This document shows positions 9,822 to 18,869 of a stretch of 64,000 bases of DNA, one piece after another. The DNA is from Pseudomonas inefficax (GTDB taxonomy: Bacteria > Pseudomonadota > Gammaproteobacteria > Pseudomonadales > Pseudomonadaceae): NCBI RefSeq assembly GCF_900277125.1, contig NZ_OPYN01000207.1:124001-188000 (forward strand), written 5' to 3'. The notes under the pieces were generated by a model. It saw only the letters and a program-made list of their open reading frames with translations, was not told where the DNA came from and made no database searches. The position numbers and the translations under genes were made by a program. Within the stretch, counting starts at the first letter, position 1. Each line of letters begins with the position of its first letter.

Positions 9822-11015
9822 ATGCGTTCACAACATGTAATACCGGGGGATTTCGACCCCGCTTTCGGTGAAAATGGCAGAGCGGAACTCCCTCCGTTCC
9901 ACAGCCCGTTCATCGGCCGAAACCTGACAGGCATGGCGCTACAGGAACGCAACCTGCTCATCAGCGCGCTCGCCTTCGACGACAATGGCGGGCGACATTT
10001 TGCCCTGGCCCGCTACACGACCAACGGTTCCGTTGACCTGAGCTTTGCCCAGGATGGCGTTATCGTTGGCCGTTATGCCCTTGATGAACACGCTTCGACT
10101 GAAGCGTTGGCCCTGCTTCCCGACCAACACTTCGCCGTGCTGGGGTGGAGTGCTAACGCCGCAAACCTGCTGGCAGAACCCCGGCTCACCTGCTACGACC
10201 ACGACGGCAATTGCGCTGTAACCCGTACCCTGAGCATACCGCCGGCCATGGGCATGGTGATTGGCAGTGGCCGCCTTGCGAGCGATGGGCCATACCTCAT
10301 GGTCTCCCTCAACCTGCACAGGGCTCAAAGCGCGCCTTCGGAAATGGCCAGGGTGTATCTACTGCAACACAATGGCCAGCCAGCAGCAGGGCTTGGCGAA
10401 TTCATCGACATTCTGCCAGGCTCCGGTCAGATCGAAGTCACTGGAATCGTCCAGCTGGCTGACAGCTTCGTGGTCAGCGGAACCCGCTGGCGGCAGGGGT
10501 TGGCCGCCGAGGGCTTTCTCGCGCGTTACCGTCACGATGGAGCGCTGGATGCATCCTTCGGAGACGGCGGCACAGTGGTTTTCCAGGCTGCGGGCTTCGC
10601 TACGGAAGTCGGCACGCTGCTACCCAGGCCGGAAGGACAATTGCTGATAGGCGGCAAAGCGACAAGCGGCGAAGGCATATCCCGGGCATTGCTTTGGCAA
10701 TTTGATGCCCACGGCGCGACGGATCCGGCATTCAATGGCGGCGAGCCCGTACTGGACACCTCAGGGATGACCGCCTGGCATGCAGTGTCCGCCGACGAGC
10801 AACATCGGCTGTTTGCCTTCGGCCTGGGCAGAACCCTGGAAAGCCGTCGTTATCTTCCCGATGGCAACCCTGATACCAGCTTTCAACCCATCAGGGAGCT
10901 TGCCGGCATCAGCGATGGCATGGTTTGCCTGAGCGATGGGACGCGCACGGTGATCGGCTTCAACTCGGCCGGCGCCGGGGGATACATCGGCACGCTGATG
11001 TCCATATTCAACTGA
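9822..11015 (+). CDS. delta-60 repeat (beta-propeller-like) protein
   Basis: This protein of about 397 residues is built from degenerate units of about 55-60 residues, each beginning with a D-x-(A/S/T)-F-x-x-(G/D)-G motif (DPAFGENG, DLSFAQDG, DASFGDGG, DPAFNGGE, DTSFQP). This is the delta-60 repeat of uncharacterised bacterial proteins, probably a beta-propeller. I chose ATG 9822 because GAGG lies 8 bases upstream; a GTG at 9813 overlaps that Shine-Dalgarno sequence. No signal peptide is visible. It lies between lepA and mucD as a single-gene insertion in an otherwise conserved neighbourhood. The function is unknown. Confidence 0.8.
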   Translation: MRSQHVIPGDFDPAFGENGRAELPPFHSPFIGRNLTGMALQERNLLISALAFDDNGGRHFALARYTTNGSVDLSFAQDGVIVGRYALDEHASTEALALLPDQHFAVLGWSANAANLLAEPRLTCYDHDGNCAVTRTLSIPPAMGMVIGSGRLASDGPYLMVSLNLHRAQSAPSEMARVYLLQHNGQPAAGLGEFIDILPGSGQIEVTGIVQLADSFVVSGTRWRQGLAAEGFLARYRHDGALDASFGDGGTVVFQAAGFATEVGTLLPRPEGQLLIGGKATSGEGISRALLWQFDAHGATDPAFNGGEPVLDTSGMTAWHAVSADEQHRLFAFGLGRTLESRRYLPDGNPDTSFQPIRELAGISDGMVCLSDGTRTVIGFNSAGAGGYIGTLMSIFN

Positions 11016-11031
11016 CCTTCCAGAATGAACA

Positions 11032-11057
11032 AAGCCCGGTGCTCACGCACCGGGCTT
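11032..11057. terminator. hairpin between convergent delta-60 gene and mucD
   Basis: A perfect 10-bp stem (AAGCCCGGTG/CACCGGGCTT) with a 6-base loop lies between the two convergent genes. The T-runs on either side are short, so it is probably a bidirectional terminator of modest strength. Confidence 0.6.
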
Positions 11058-11095
11058 GTCAGGCTGGACAATGCCCGCGAGGGCAGAATTACAGC

Positions 11096-12529
11096 TTATT
11101 CAGCCAGCTTGAAGGTGATGAAGCTGGCACGGCCCTGACGCAGCACGCGCATCGACACCGAACGGTTCTTCGGCAGTTCCTTGGCGATTTCGGTGAATTC
11201 CTTCGCCGAACCGATGGCCTGGTTGTTCAGGTGGCTGATGACATCACCTGGGCGCAGGCCGATCATCGCTGCCGGGCCATCCTGGACTTCCTTGATGACC
11301 ACGCCGCCCTTGAGTTCCAGGGCTTTCTTCTGCTCGGCGGTCAGGTCGGCCACCGAGACGCCCAAGCGGTTGCTGCTGCGCTCTGCGCTGCCTTCGGCAC
11401 CGGTACCGATGTCGGCATCTTCGTCCGGCAATGCGCCAACGCTGATATCGAGGTTCTGGCGCTTGCCGTTGCGGATGATCTCCAGCTTGGCCTTTTCGCC
11501 ATCCTTGAGGCTGCCGACCAGATGCGGCAGGTCGGCCGACATGACGATCGGCTGGCCGTTCATGCTCAGGATCACGTCACCCACCTGCAGGCCGCCCTTG
11601 GCTGCCGGGCCGTTTTCCAGCACCTGGGCCACCAGGGCACCGGCCGGTTTGTCCAGACCGAACGATTCAGCCAGGTCCTTGTTGACCTCCTGGATCACCA
11701 CGCCCAGCCAGCCGCGGCTGACCTTGCCGTCTTTCTTCAGCTGATTGGAGACATCGATCGCCACATCGATCGGGATCGCGAACGAAAGGCCCATGAAACC
11801 GCCGGAACGGGTGAAGATTTGCGAGTTGATACCCACCACTTCGCCATTCATGTTGAACAGCGGGCCGCCGGAGTTGCCCGGGTTGATGGCCACATCGGTC
11901 TGGATGAACGGTACGTAGGTGTCGTTGGGCAGCGTACGGCCCTTGGCACTGACGATACCTTTGGTCACCGAATGGTCGAAGCCGAACGGCGAACCGATGG
12001 CCAGTACCCACTCGCCCACCTTGAGCTTCTCGGAGTCACCCAGCTTGACGGTCGGCAGGTTCTTGCCCTCGACCTTGAGCAGGGCCACGTCGGTGCGCGG
12101 GTCGGTGCCGACCAGCTTGGCCTGCAGCTCGCTGCGGTCCGACAGGCGGACGATGATCTCGTCGGCATCGGCTACCACGTGGTTGTTGGTCAGCACGTAG
12201 CCATCGCTGGAAATGATGAAGCCCGAACCCAGCGACTGGGCTTCGCGCTGGCGGTCGCCACGCGGCGAGCGTGGCTGCTGCGGCATGTTGCGCTCGAAGA
12301 ACTCGCGGAACATCGGCGGCAGGCCTTCCAGGTCGGGCATCTGCCCGGCGGCCATGCGGCGGTCCGGCAGTTTCTGCTTGGTACTGATGTTGACCACGGC
12401 CGGCGAGGCCTGCTCGACCAGGGTAGTGAAGTCCGGCAGGGCTTCCTCGGCCTGGGCGCTGAGCACCTGGCCGAGCATCAGCACGGCGGCGAACATCGAT
12501 AGGTAGGATTTCAAGCGTGGTATTGACAT
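11096..12529 (-). CDS. mucD: periplasmic serine protease MucD (DegP/HtrA family)
   Basis: MucD degrades misfolded envelope proteins and restrains AlgU activation. The 477-residue protein has a signal peptide (cleavage near SAQA), the trypsin-like triad H117 (TNNHVV), D147 (DVALLKV) and S220 (NPGNSGGPL), and two C-terminal PDZ domains. It is downstream of algU-mucA-mucB, but mucC is absent. A hairpin terminator lies in the 177-base gap, so it may have its own promoter. Confidence 0.95.
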   Translation of the reverse strand: MSIPRLKSYLSMFAAVLMLGQVLSAQAEEALPDFTTLVEQASPAVVNISTKQKLPDRRMAAGQMPDLEGLPPMFREFFERNMPQQPRSPRGDRQREAQSLGSGFIISSDGYVLTNNHVVADADEIIVRLSDRSELQAKLVGTDPRTDVALLKVEGKNLPTVKLGDSEKLKVGEWVLAIGSPFGFDHSVTKGIVSAKGRTLPNDTYVPFIQTDVAINPGNSGGPLFNMNGEVVGINSQIFTRSGGFMGLSFAIPIDVAIDVSNQLKKDGKVSRGWLGVVIQEVNKDLAESFGLDKPAGALVAQVLENGPAAKGGLQVGDVILSMNGQPIVMSADLPHLVGSLKDGEKAKLEIIRNGKRQNLDISVGALPDEDADIGTGAEGSAERSSNRLGVSVADLTAEQKKALELKGGVVIKEVQDGPAAMIGLRPGDVISHLNNQAIGSAKEFTEIAKELPKNRSVSMRVLRQGRASFITFKLAE

Positions 12530-12581
12530 ACGGCTCCCGTCACAACGAGCGGTAGTTTAGAAAGGCCCCTGCACAAAGCAG

Positions 12582-12609
12582 GAAAGGCCAGGCTCCTAGA
12601 AGCCTGACC
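12582..12609 (-). terminator. terminator-like hairpin between mucB and mucD
   Basis: Nine-base arms (GGTCAGGCT and AGCCTGGCC on the minus strand, with one G-T pair) with a 6-base loop are followed by TTT. The hairpin lies directly downstream of mucB and could separate the sigma-factor operon from mucD. Confidence 0.45.
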
Positions 12610-12706
12610 TATAGAAAATTTGCCGATGGATTGCAAATGACAATGCTTTAATTTCATTTCAGCGGCATGCCCGCGTGACTTGCGTCAGGCCCGCAAAAGC
12701 GCGCCA

Positions 12707-13669
12707 TCACTGGCGCGCCTGGCCATCCTGTGGACGCATGGACAGCGCCACACGCTCTGCAGTACCCAGCGGAATTTCGCCGACCACGGTAACCATTACC
12801 TTACCCTTGGGGGTGTTGAGGCGACGGGAAACCGCCGAAGTCGGGCCTAGCTGGGTGCGCATGTCGGTCCCGCCCTCATCCTTTACCGGCTCGAGGAACA
12901 CCGAGAAACGTGCCAGGCCATCGTCATACATCAGGCTACTGACCGTGCTGTCCTGCTTCGGATCGCGGCGTACCGAGCTGTTGACCAGTTCGAAGCCAGG
13001 CGGCAGCCAGTCCGAACGCCAGCCGGCGACCGTGTCATTGGCGCTAGCGGCCACATGCTGCACCGGCTTGCACGCCGTGCTGGCGCGCAGCTGGTCATCG
13101 CTGGGCGCTGCAGTATCGAGACGAGTCATCTGGAAGCGCTCCAGCAACTGCCCCTTGTCGTTGACCATCAACGAGCGCAGCGGCAGACCGGTAGCACGGT
13201 CCAGGTGCAATTCGAAGGCATAGCGGTGCTGGTCGCGCGGGGTGAGCGTCACGATCACGGCATCGCGCCCGGCGACCCGTGACTTGCCCGCCACGCTCAA
13301 GTCATACCAGCCCATCAGTTTCAGTGGATCAAGTACACGCTGCGCGGTGTCCGGGGGCGCCGTCACACCGCTGGCCAAGGCCCCGCTGACGCACTCTACC
13401 TTGCCATCCACGCGCACGATCTCCTGGGCGGCACCATCGAGCTGCAACAGCCGCTCGCTGACCTTGCCGTCGTCGACCCTGTGCCAGATCTCGTGGGAAG
13501 AGAAACTGCCGTTGCGTTCGTAGACAAAAGAGCCTTGGTAGCTCTGCTTTTGCTCGGCCTGTGCCAGCTTGCTCAGCCACTCGCTCGCCTCGGGCGAAGA
13601 ATTGGCTGCCAACGCTGGCACCGTCATGCAGCTGCCAATCAGCAGCGACAGGAGAGGTAGCGCGCGCAT
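12707..13669 (-). CDS. mucB: periplasmic sigma-factor regulator MucB (RseB family)
   Basis: MucB binds the periplasmic part of MucA and protects it from regulated proteolysis, so it dampens AlgU activity. The 320-residue protein has a signal peptide (cleavage near PALA), a LolA-like N-terminal domain beginning ASEWLSKLAQAEQKQSYQGSFVYERNG, and the MucB/RseB C-terminal domain. The length matches the family. It lies 12 bases after mucA in the same operon. Confidence 0.95.
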   Translation of the reverse strand: MRALPLLSLLIGSCMTVPALAANSSPEASEWLSKLAQAEQKQSYQGSFVYERNGSFSSHEIWHRVDDGKVSERLLQLDGAAQEIVRVDGKVECVSGALASGVTAPPDTAQRVLDPLKLMGWYDLSVAGKSRVAGRDAVIVTLTPRDQHRYAFELHLDRATGLPLRSLMVNDKGQLLERFQMTRLDTAAPSDDQLRASTACKPVQHVAASANDTVAGWRSDWLPPGFELVNSSVRRDPKQDSTVSSLMYDDGLARFSVFLEPVKDEGGTDMRTQLGPTSAVSRRLNTPKGKVMVTVVGEIPLGTAERVALSMRPQDGQARQ

Positions 13670-13681
13670 GATCCTCCTTAC

Positions 13682-14272
13682 TTAACGGTTTTCCAGGCTG
13701 GCGGCGCGGGCATACGGCAATGCGGTTTCAGTGCCCTTGAGCGCAGATTCCTGAGCATGCTGGCGCAGGTAGCCCGGCAGACGCTGATCCCAGCCGGCCT
13801 GGTTCTGCAGCACGCCGTTGGCCATCGGCCCGGTCGGTTGCTCACTGCTCTCACTATAGCCTGCCAAAACGGCGGGGCCTTGTGCTTGTGGCACACTCAG
13901 GCCTTGCTGGGCAGGTTGCTGGGCAGCAAGCTCGGCGCCAGTGATCTCGTCCTGGTTGTACATGCGCACACCGGCCAGCACCGCTACGGTGACCGAGGCA
14001 GCTACCGCCAGGCGGCCAATGCTGCGCCATGGCCCTTTCTTGGCCTTGGCCGGCACGGCTTCGTCAGCCAGCGCTGCAGACACCGCCGAGGCGATATCCA
14101 GTTCAGGCAGCAGCAGCTCCTTGTGCATGGCTGCGCGGGCAACCTGGTAACGCGACCAGGTGGCTCGGGTTTCAGCATCGTCTACGGCGTTCAACACACG
14201 ACGCAGTTCAAGCTCGTCCGCTTCGTTATCCATCACCGCGGACAGCGATTCCTGCAAAGCTTCACGACTCAT
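13682..14272 (-). CDS. mucA: anti-sigma factor MucA (RseA family)
   Basis: MucA is an inner-membrane protein whose cytoplasmic N-terminus sequesters AlgU. The 196-residue protein starts MSREALQESLSAVMDNEADELELRRVL, typical for this family, and has one membrane segment at about residues 86-104 (IGRLAVAASVTVAVLAGV) and a periplasmic tail for MucB binding. No truncating mutation is seen, so the system looks non-mucoid in type. It is 31 bases downstream of algU. Confidence 0.95.
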   Translation of the reverse strand: MSREALQESLSAVMDNEADELELRRVLNAVDDAETRATWSRYQVARAAMHKELLLPELDIASAVSAALADEAVPAKAKKGPWRSIGRLAVAASVTVAVLAGVRMYNQDEITGAELAAQQPAQQGLSVPQAQGPAVLAGYSESSEQPTGPMANGVLQNQAGWDQRLPGYLRQHAQESALKGTETALPYARAASLENR

Positions 14273-14303
14273 GGCGGTTCCTCTCTTGGCTGTCGCCGCT
14301 GTC

Positions 14304-14885
14304 TCAGGTTTCCTGCAGCAAAGGTTGCAGGGCTTTGTCTATTGCCTCCCGAGCGCGGAAGATTCGAGAGCGCACGGTACCCACCGGACATTGCATGACA
14401 CTCGCAATGTCTTCGTAACTCAGCCCGTCGAACTCGCGCAGGGTCAGCGCCGTACGCAGGTCTTCGGGCAGTTGCTGGATGGTGCGATGGACAGTGCCTT
14501 CGATTTCATCCCGCAACAACGAGCGCTCTGGGGACTCGAGATCCTTGAGACCATGATCGCCGTCGTAAAACTCCGCATCCTCGGAGCTCACATCACTATC
14601 TGGTGGCCGTCTTCCACGGGACACCAGGTAATTCTTCGCCGTGTTGATGGCGATGCGGTACAGCCACGTATAGAACGCACTGTCGCCGCGGAAGTTGCCA
14701 AGCGCACGGTAGGCCTTGATGAAGGCTTCCTGTGCTACATCCTGGGCCTCGTGGGTATCGTGAACGAACCGCACGATCAACCCGAGAATCTTGTGCTGAT
14801 ACTTCAGCACCAACAGATCGAACGCTCGCCTGTCACCGCGCTGAACGCGCTCGACAAGCTGCTGATCCTCTTCCTGGGTTAGCAT
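14304..14885 (-). CDS. algU: extracytoplasmic-function sigma factor AlgU (RpoE)
   Basis: AlgU directs the envelope-stress and alginate regulons. The 193-residue protein has sigma region 2 (DLLVLKYQHKILGLIVRFV, DVAQEAFIKAYRALGNF, FYTWLYRIAINTAKNYL) and region 4 (LPEDLRTALTLREFDGLSYEDIASVM) ending in the usual FRAREAIDKALQPLL. I chose ATG 14885, which has GAGGA 6 bases upstream and the known family start MLTQE, over a GTG two codons earlier. It heads the algU-mucA-mucB operon. Confidence 0.97.
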   Translation of the reverse strand: MLTQEEDQQLVERVQRGDRRAFDLLVLKYQHKILGLIVRFVHDTHEAQDVAQEAFIKAYRALGNFRGDSAFYTWLYRIAINTAKNYLVSRGRRPPDSDVSSEDAEFYDGDHGLKDLESPERSLLRDEIEGTVHRTIQQLPEDLRTALTLREFDGLSYEDIASVMQCPVGTVRSRIFRAREAIDKALQPLLQET

Positions 14886-14944
14886 GAACACTCCTCAGTG
14901 AACTCGAAGGAGCGTTGCATCAGCCATCGTTCAGGCTTGCAACC

Positions 14945-14971
14945 ATAGACTCGGGCTTTGCGCAAAAGTTC
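14945..14971 (-). promoter_or_regulatory. AlgU-type autoregulatory promoter
   Basis: On the minus strand, GAACTT (14971-14966) is followed by a 16-base spacer and TCTAT (14949-14945), close to the AlgU consensus GAACTT-N16/17-TCtga. It lies about 60 bases upstream of the algU ATG, where AlgU is known to autoregulate. The rest of the 434-base algU-nadB gap shows no gene that I can support. Confidence 0.6.
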
Positions 14972-15319
14972 TCCCCTCCAAGCAAGTTTCCTGCAGCCCT
15001 TGGTCGGCTTGCACGAAAGACGCGGCACGGTCACGGCCGGCTACGTCGATAATCAGGTTTCGAGTACGCAGGGACAGCCCGGACAGGCCTGCCGCCCTGC
15101 GTCGCCGCGGCAAGTTGTGGCGCGTGGGCAGCCTTCATAGGATTTGCGGCCATGCCGGAAAGTTCCCACAAAGGTTGTCGCGACCCGGCAAGTGGCATGG
15201 AAATTGGCCACCGGGGGCTGCTATAAAGGCAACCCGGCCAGCTTTAACGATAGTTTCACAATGCCATCGGCGCGTGACTATTGTGCCGCGCCCCCTCCAA
15301 AGAATACTAGTGTCCCGAC

Positions 15320-16924
15320 ATGAGCCAACAATTCCAACATGATGTCCTGGTGATCGGCAGCGGTGCCGCCGGTCTCAGCCTGGCACTGAACCTCCCCAGC
15401 CACCTGCGAGTCGCCGTACTCAGCAAGGGCGACCTGGCCAACGGCTCGACCTTCTGGGCCCAGGGCGGTGTCGCGGCAGTGCTGGACAATACCGATACCG
15501 TCCAGTCGCATGTCGAGGACACCCTCAATGCCGGCGGCGGCCTTTGCCATGAAGAGGCAGTACGCTTTACCGTCGAACACAGCCGCGAAGCCATCGAGTG
15601 GCTGATCGAGCAAGGTGTGCCCTTTACCCGTGACGAGCACTACAGCGTCGACGACGGCGGCTTCGAGTTCCACCTGACCCGCGAAGGCGGCCACAGCCAC
15701 CGGCGCATCATCCACGCTGCCGATGCCACCGGCGCCGCTATCTTCACCACGCTGCTGGGGCAGGCCCGCCTGCGCCCGAACATCCAGTTGCTGGAGCAGC
15801 GCGTGGCGGTCGACCTGATCACCGAGCGTCGCCTCGGCCTGCCTGGCGAACGCTGCCTGGGTGCCTACGTGCTCGACCGCAACACCGGCGAGGTGGATAC
15901 CTTCGGCGCGCGTTTCACCGTGCTCGCCACTGGCGGCGCGGCCAAGGTCTACCTGTATACCAGCAACCCCGATGGTGCCTGCGGCGACGGCATCGCCATG
16001 GCCTGGCGGGCCGGTTGCCGGGTGGCGAACCTGGAGTTCAACCAGTTCCACCCGACCTGCCTGTATCACCCACAGGCCAAGAGTTTCCTGGTCACCGAAG
16101 CCCTGCGCGGCGAAGGAGCCCTGCTGCGCCTGCCCAATGGCGAGCGTTTCATGCCACGCTTCGACCCCCGCGAAGAACTGGCCCCGCGCGACATCGTGGC
16201 CCGCGCCATCGACCACGAGATGAAGCGCCTGGGCGTGGACTGCGTGTACCTGGACATCACCCACAAACCGGCCGACTTCATAAAGAGCCACTTCCCCACC
16301 GTGTACGAGCGCTGCCTGGCCTTCGGCATCGATATCACCCGCCAACCGATCCCGGTGGTACCGGCAGCGCACTATACCTGCGGCGGGGTGATGGTCGACG
16401 ATCGCGGCCACACCGATGTGCCGGGCCTGTATGCCATCGGCGAAACCAGCTTCACCGGCCTGCATGGTGCCAACCGCATGGCCAGCAACTCGCTGCTGGA
16501 ATGCTTCGTCTATGGCCGTGCCGCCGCGGCCGACATCCAGGCGCACCTGGATGAAGTGACCATGCCCAAGGCCCTGCCCGGCTGGGACGCCAGCCAGGTC
16601 ACCGACTCGGACGAGGACGTGATCATTGCGCACAACTGGGACGAACTGCGGCGTTTCATGTGGGACTACGTCGGCATCGTGCGTACCAGCAAGCGCCTGC
16701 AACGGGCGCAGCACCGCATTCGCCTGCTACTTGACGAAATCGACGAGTTCTACAGCAACTACAAGGTCAGCCGCGACCTGATCGAATTGCGCAACCTGGC
16801 GCAGGTGGCCGAATTGATGATCCTGTCGGCCATGCAACGCAAGGAAAGCCGCGGGCTGCATTACACCCTGGATTACCCGGGAATGCTCGACGAGGCCAAG
16901 GACACAGTGCTCAGCCCGCTCTGA
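15320..16924 (+). CDS. nadB: L-aspartate oxidase
   Basis: NadB oxidises L-aspartate to iminoaspartate, the first step of de novo NAD synthesis. The 534-residue flavoprotein has the N-terminal FAD motif GSGAAGLSLAL, the substrate-binding HPTCLYHP and DPREELAPRDIVARAID segments, the conserved THKPADFIKSHFPT, and the C-terminal helical domain. It is divergent from algU, the usual arrangement in Pseudomonas. Confidence 0.97.
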   Translation: MSQQFQHDVLVIGSGAAGLSLALNLPSHLRVAVLSKGDLANGSTFWAQGGVAAVLDNTDTVQSHVEDTLNAGGGLCHEEAVRFTVEHSREAIEWLIEQGVPFTRDEHYSVDDGGFEFHLTREGGHSHRRIIHAADATGAAIFTTLLGQARLRPNIQLLEQRVAVDLITERRLGLPGERCLGAYVLDRNTGEVDTFGARFTVLATGGAAKVYLYTSNPDGACGDGIAMAWRAGCRVANLEFNQFHPTCLYHPQAKSFLVTEALRGEGALLRLPNGERFMPRFDPREELAPRDIVARAIDHEMKRLGVDCVYLDITHKPADFIKSHFPTVYERCLAFGIDITRQPIPVVPAAHYTCGGVMVDDRGHTDVPGLYAIGETSFTGLHGANRMASNSLLECFVYGRAAAADIQAHLDEVTMPKALPGWDASQVTDSDEDVIIAHNWDELRRFMWDYVGIVRTSKRLQRAQHRIRLLLDEIDEFYSNYKVSRDLIELRNLAQVAELMILSAMQRKESRGLHYTLDYPGMLDEAKDTVLSPL

Positions 16925-16931
16925 AATCGGC

Positions 16932-17032
16932 GTCGCCTTCTTCGCGGGCTTGCCCGCTCCCACAGGTACTGCACCAAGCCTGATGCCAGTGCAATACCTG
17001 TGGGAGCGGGCAAGCCCGCGAAGAAGGCGACA
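16932..17032. repeat. REP pair, GCGGGCTTGCCCGC type
   Basis: Two inverted copies use the GGGCTTGCCCGC stem instead of GGGTAAACCCGC but keep the CTCCCACAGG module. The pair lies between convergent nadB and ygfX and extends to GTCGCCTTCTTC ends on both sides. Confidence 0.9.
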
Positions 17033-17042
17033 CGGTGTCGAT

Positions 17043-17501
17043 CTATGCCCGGCTCACTGCTGCCCACCGACGGCGGCTGAATTTGAGCCTCACCCGCAAA
17101 CGCCGGTGCTCATCATCGCCCATTGCATCCCCCGGTACGCACTGGCTTTGCCCCATCCATCGCCCCGCCCGTACAAAGCGCAACACAACCAGCCCCGGCA
17201 ACGCCACACTGTCCCGGCACAAGCGCACCGGCTGCCAGCCACGGGCACGGCTGAACACCTGCCAGCCGCGCACATCACGGCGCAGGCCGACAACGGCATG
17301 CCGATGCGTCAGCAGAATACGTCGGGGAATGGCCCAGCCAGCGTGGGCAATACAGGCGGTGACAACAGCAAGGGCCGGCCACCCGGGCAGCGGGCTCGCC
17401 AATACGGCGAGCCAAGCCAGTACCTGGCAACCCAGGTAGGCCGCCAGCAGCAGGCGCGAGCCTTGCCAGCGGCACTCGAAGCACTCACTTGGGCTGGACA
17501 C
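17043..17501 (-). CDS. YgfX/CptA-like membrane protein
   Basis: This 152-residue protein has two adjacent N-terminal membrane segments (about residues 15-55) and a basic soluble C-terminal part. It starts with the family-like S-E-C-F-E-C-R-W-Q-G-S-R motif. YgfX proteins are encoded next to SdhE and have been linked to cell division and to FAD-assembly factor control; which role applies here is unknown. Its start overlaps the end of sdhE by 17 bases, so the two are translationally coupled. Confidence 0.75.
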   Translation of the reverse strand: MSSPSECFECRWQGSRLLLAAYLGCQVLAWLAVLASPLPGWPALAVVTACIAHAGWAIPRRILLTHRHAVVGLRRDVRGWQVFSRARGWQPVRLCRDSVALPGLVVLRFVRAGRWMGQSQCVPGDAMGDDEHRRLRVRLKFSRRRWAAVSRA

Positions 17502-17739
17502 GGTCCAGGATGATGCGGACCATGCGCTGCAACTCCGGGTCTTCGGACTCGGTGCGCTCCATGAACCAGCCGAACATGTCCTGATCCTCGCAGCTCAACA
17601 GGCGCACGTAGAGCTCACGGTCGGTCTCGTTGAGAGTGGGGTAGACTTCCTGGGTGAAAGGCACCAGCAGTACGTCCAGTTCCAGCATGCCGCGGCGGCT
17701 GTGCCAGAAAAGCCGGTTGAGTTCAGTTTGTTCGACCAT
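17485..17739 (-). CDS. sdhE: FAD assembly factor SdhE
   Basis: SdhE promotes covalent flavinylation of succinate dehydrogenase. The 84-residue protein carries the hallmark NRLFWHSRRGMLELD (the RGxxE motif) and MFGWFMERTE. I chose the ATG at 17739 because GGAGG lies just upstream and the family start is MVEQTELNRL; a longer upstream frame is unsupported. It forms a two-gene operon with ygfX, divergent from ygfZ. Confidence 0.9.
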   Translation of the reverse strand: MVEQTELNRLFWHSRRGMLELDVLLVPFTQEVYPTLNETDRELYVRLLSCEDQDMFGWFMERTESEDPELQRMVRIILDRVQPK

Positions 17740-17872
17740 GGGGCCCTCCTCGAATGGCCCGCCAGTATACAGCCAGGCGAGCGAAGCGGCACCGGGCGTT
17801 GGTCTAGTCAACTACCTATTTTGTTACCGGCGTTCTATGATGGCCGCCAGTCTTTAGCCACCGCGATGACCC

Positions 17873-18814
17873 ATGGCCGATTCCGCTTTCTTCTGCCCCC
17901 TGTCCCACGAGGGCATCCTCGCCGTCCGCGGCTCCGATGCAGGCAAGTTCCTGCAAGGCCAGCTGACCTGCAACATCAACTACCTCAGCCCGGAACACGC
18001 CAGCCTTGGCGCCCGCTGCATGGTCAAGGGCCGCATGCAGTCGAGTTTCCGCATCCTGCCCGAAGGCAACGGCTATCTGCTGGCCATGGCCAGCGAGCTG
18101 CTCGACGCCCAGTTGGCCGACCTCAAGAAGTACGCCGTGTTCTCCAAGGCCACGCTGACCGATGAAAGCGCTGCCTGGGTACGCTTCGGCCTGCAAGGCG
18201 GCGATACAGCGCTGCAGGCCCTGGGGCTCGATGTGCCTGCGGCAGCCGGCAGCACTGTGCGCCACGACGGCTTGATCGCCATTGCCGTGTCCGCCGGCCG
18301 CGTGGAGCTGTGGGTACCAGCGCAGAACGCCGACAGCGTTCGCCAGGCGCTGGCCGCCGCACTGCCCGAAGGCAGCCTCAACAACTGGTTGCTGGGGCAG
18401 ATTCGCGCCGGTATCGGCCAGGTCATGGGGCCGACCCGCGAGTTGTTCATCCCGCAGATGATCAACCTGCAGGCCGTCGACGGCGTCAGCTTCAAGAAAG
18501 GCTGCTACACCGGTCAGGAAATCGTTGCCCGCATGCAATACCTGGGCAAGCTCAAGCGCCGCCAGTACCGCCTGGCCCTGGACCAGCAGGCCATTCCGGC
18601 CCCGGGCGCCGAGATCTTCTCGCCCACCCATGGTTCGTCGGTCGGTGAAGTGGTCATTGCTGCCAGCAACGGCACAGGCTGCGAACTGCTGGCGGTGCTC
18701 AGCGCCGAAGCGGTGGAAGACGACAACCTGCATCTGGGCAGCCTGGAAGGCCCGCGCCTGCAGGTGCTGACCCTGCCCTACGAACTGGACCGCGACCGGG
18801 AAATCCAGCGCTGA
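17873..18814 (+). CDS. ygfZ: YgfZ/GcvT-like tRNA-modifying and Fe-S maintenance protein
   Basis: YgfZ is a folate-binding protein that supports Fe-S enzymes such as MiaB. The 313-residue protein has the family signature KGCYTGQEIVARMQYLGK with its essential cysteine, and an N-terminal GcvT-like domain (LRGSDAGKFLQGQLTCNI pattern). It is divergent from sdhE-ygfX across a 133-base promoter region, an arrangement shared with many gammaproteobacteria. Confidence 0.93.
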   Translation: MADSAFFCPLSHEGILAVRGSDAGKFLQGQLTCNINYLSPEHASLGARCMVKGRMQSSFRILPEGNGYLLAMASELLDAQLADLKKYAVFSKATLTDESAAWVRFGLQGGDTALQALGLDVPAAAGSTVRHDGLIAIAVSAGRVELWVPAQNADSVRQALAAALPEGSLNNWLLGQIRAGIGQVMGPTRELFIPQMINLQAVDGVSFKKGCYTGQEIVARMQYLGKLKRRQYRLALDQQAIPAPGAEIFSPTHGSSVGEVVIAASNGTGCELLAVLSAEAVEDDNLHLGSLEGPRLQVLTLPYELDRDREIQR

Positions 18815-18821
18815 CCAGCCT

Positions 18822-18842
18822 GCCCCGCCTACGTGGCGGGGC
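18822..18842. terminator. GC hairpin between ygfZ and the HDOD gene
   Basis: A perfect 8-bp stem (GCCCCGCC/GGCGGGGC) with a 5-base loop lies 8 bases after ygfZ. There is no T-run, so it may attenuate or protect the transcript rather than fully terminate it. Confidence 0.4.
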
Positions 18843-18869
18843 CGCACCACCACTGCGGTAGACACGCCC

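Noticed and set aside
13682..14272. Checked mucA for a mucoid-type truncation
   Set aside because: The frame is intact to a normal C-terminus of 196 residues, so no mucA22-like frameshift is present.
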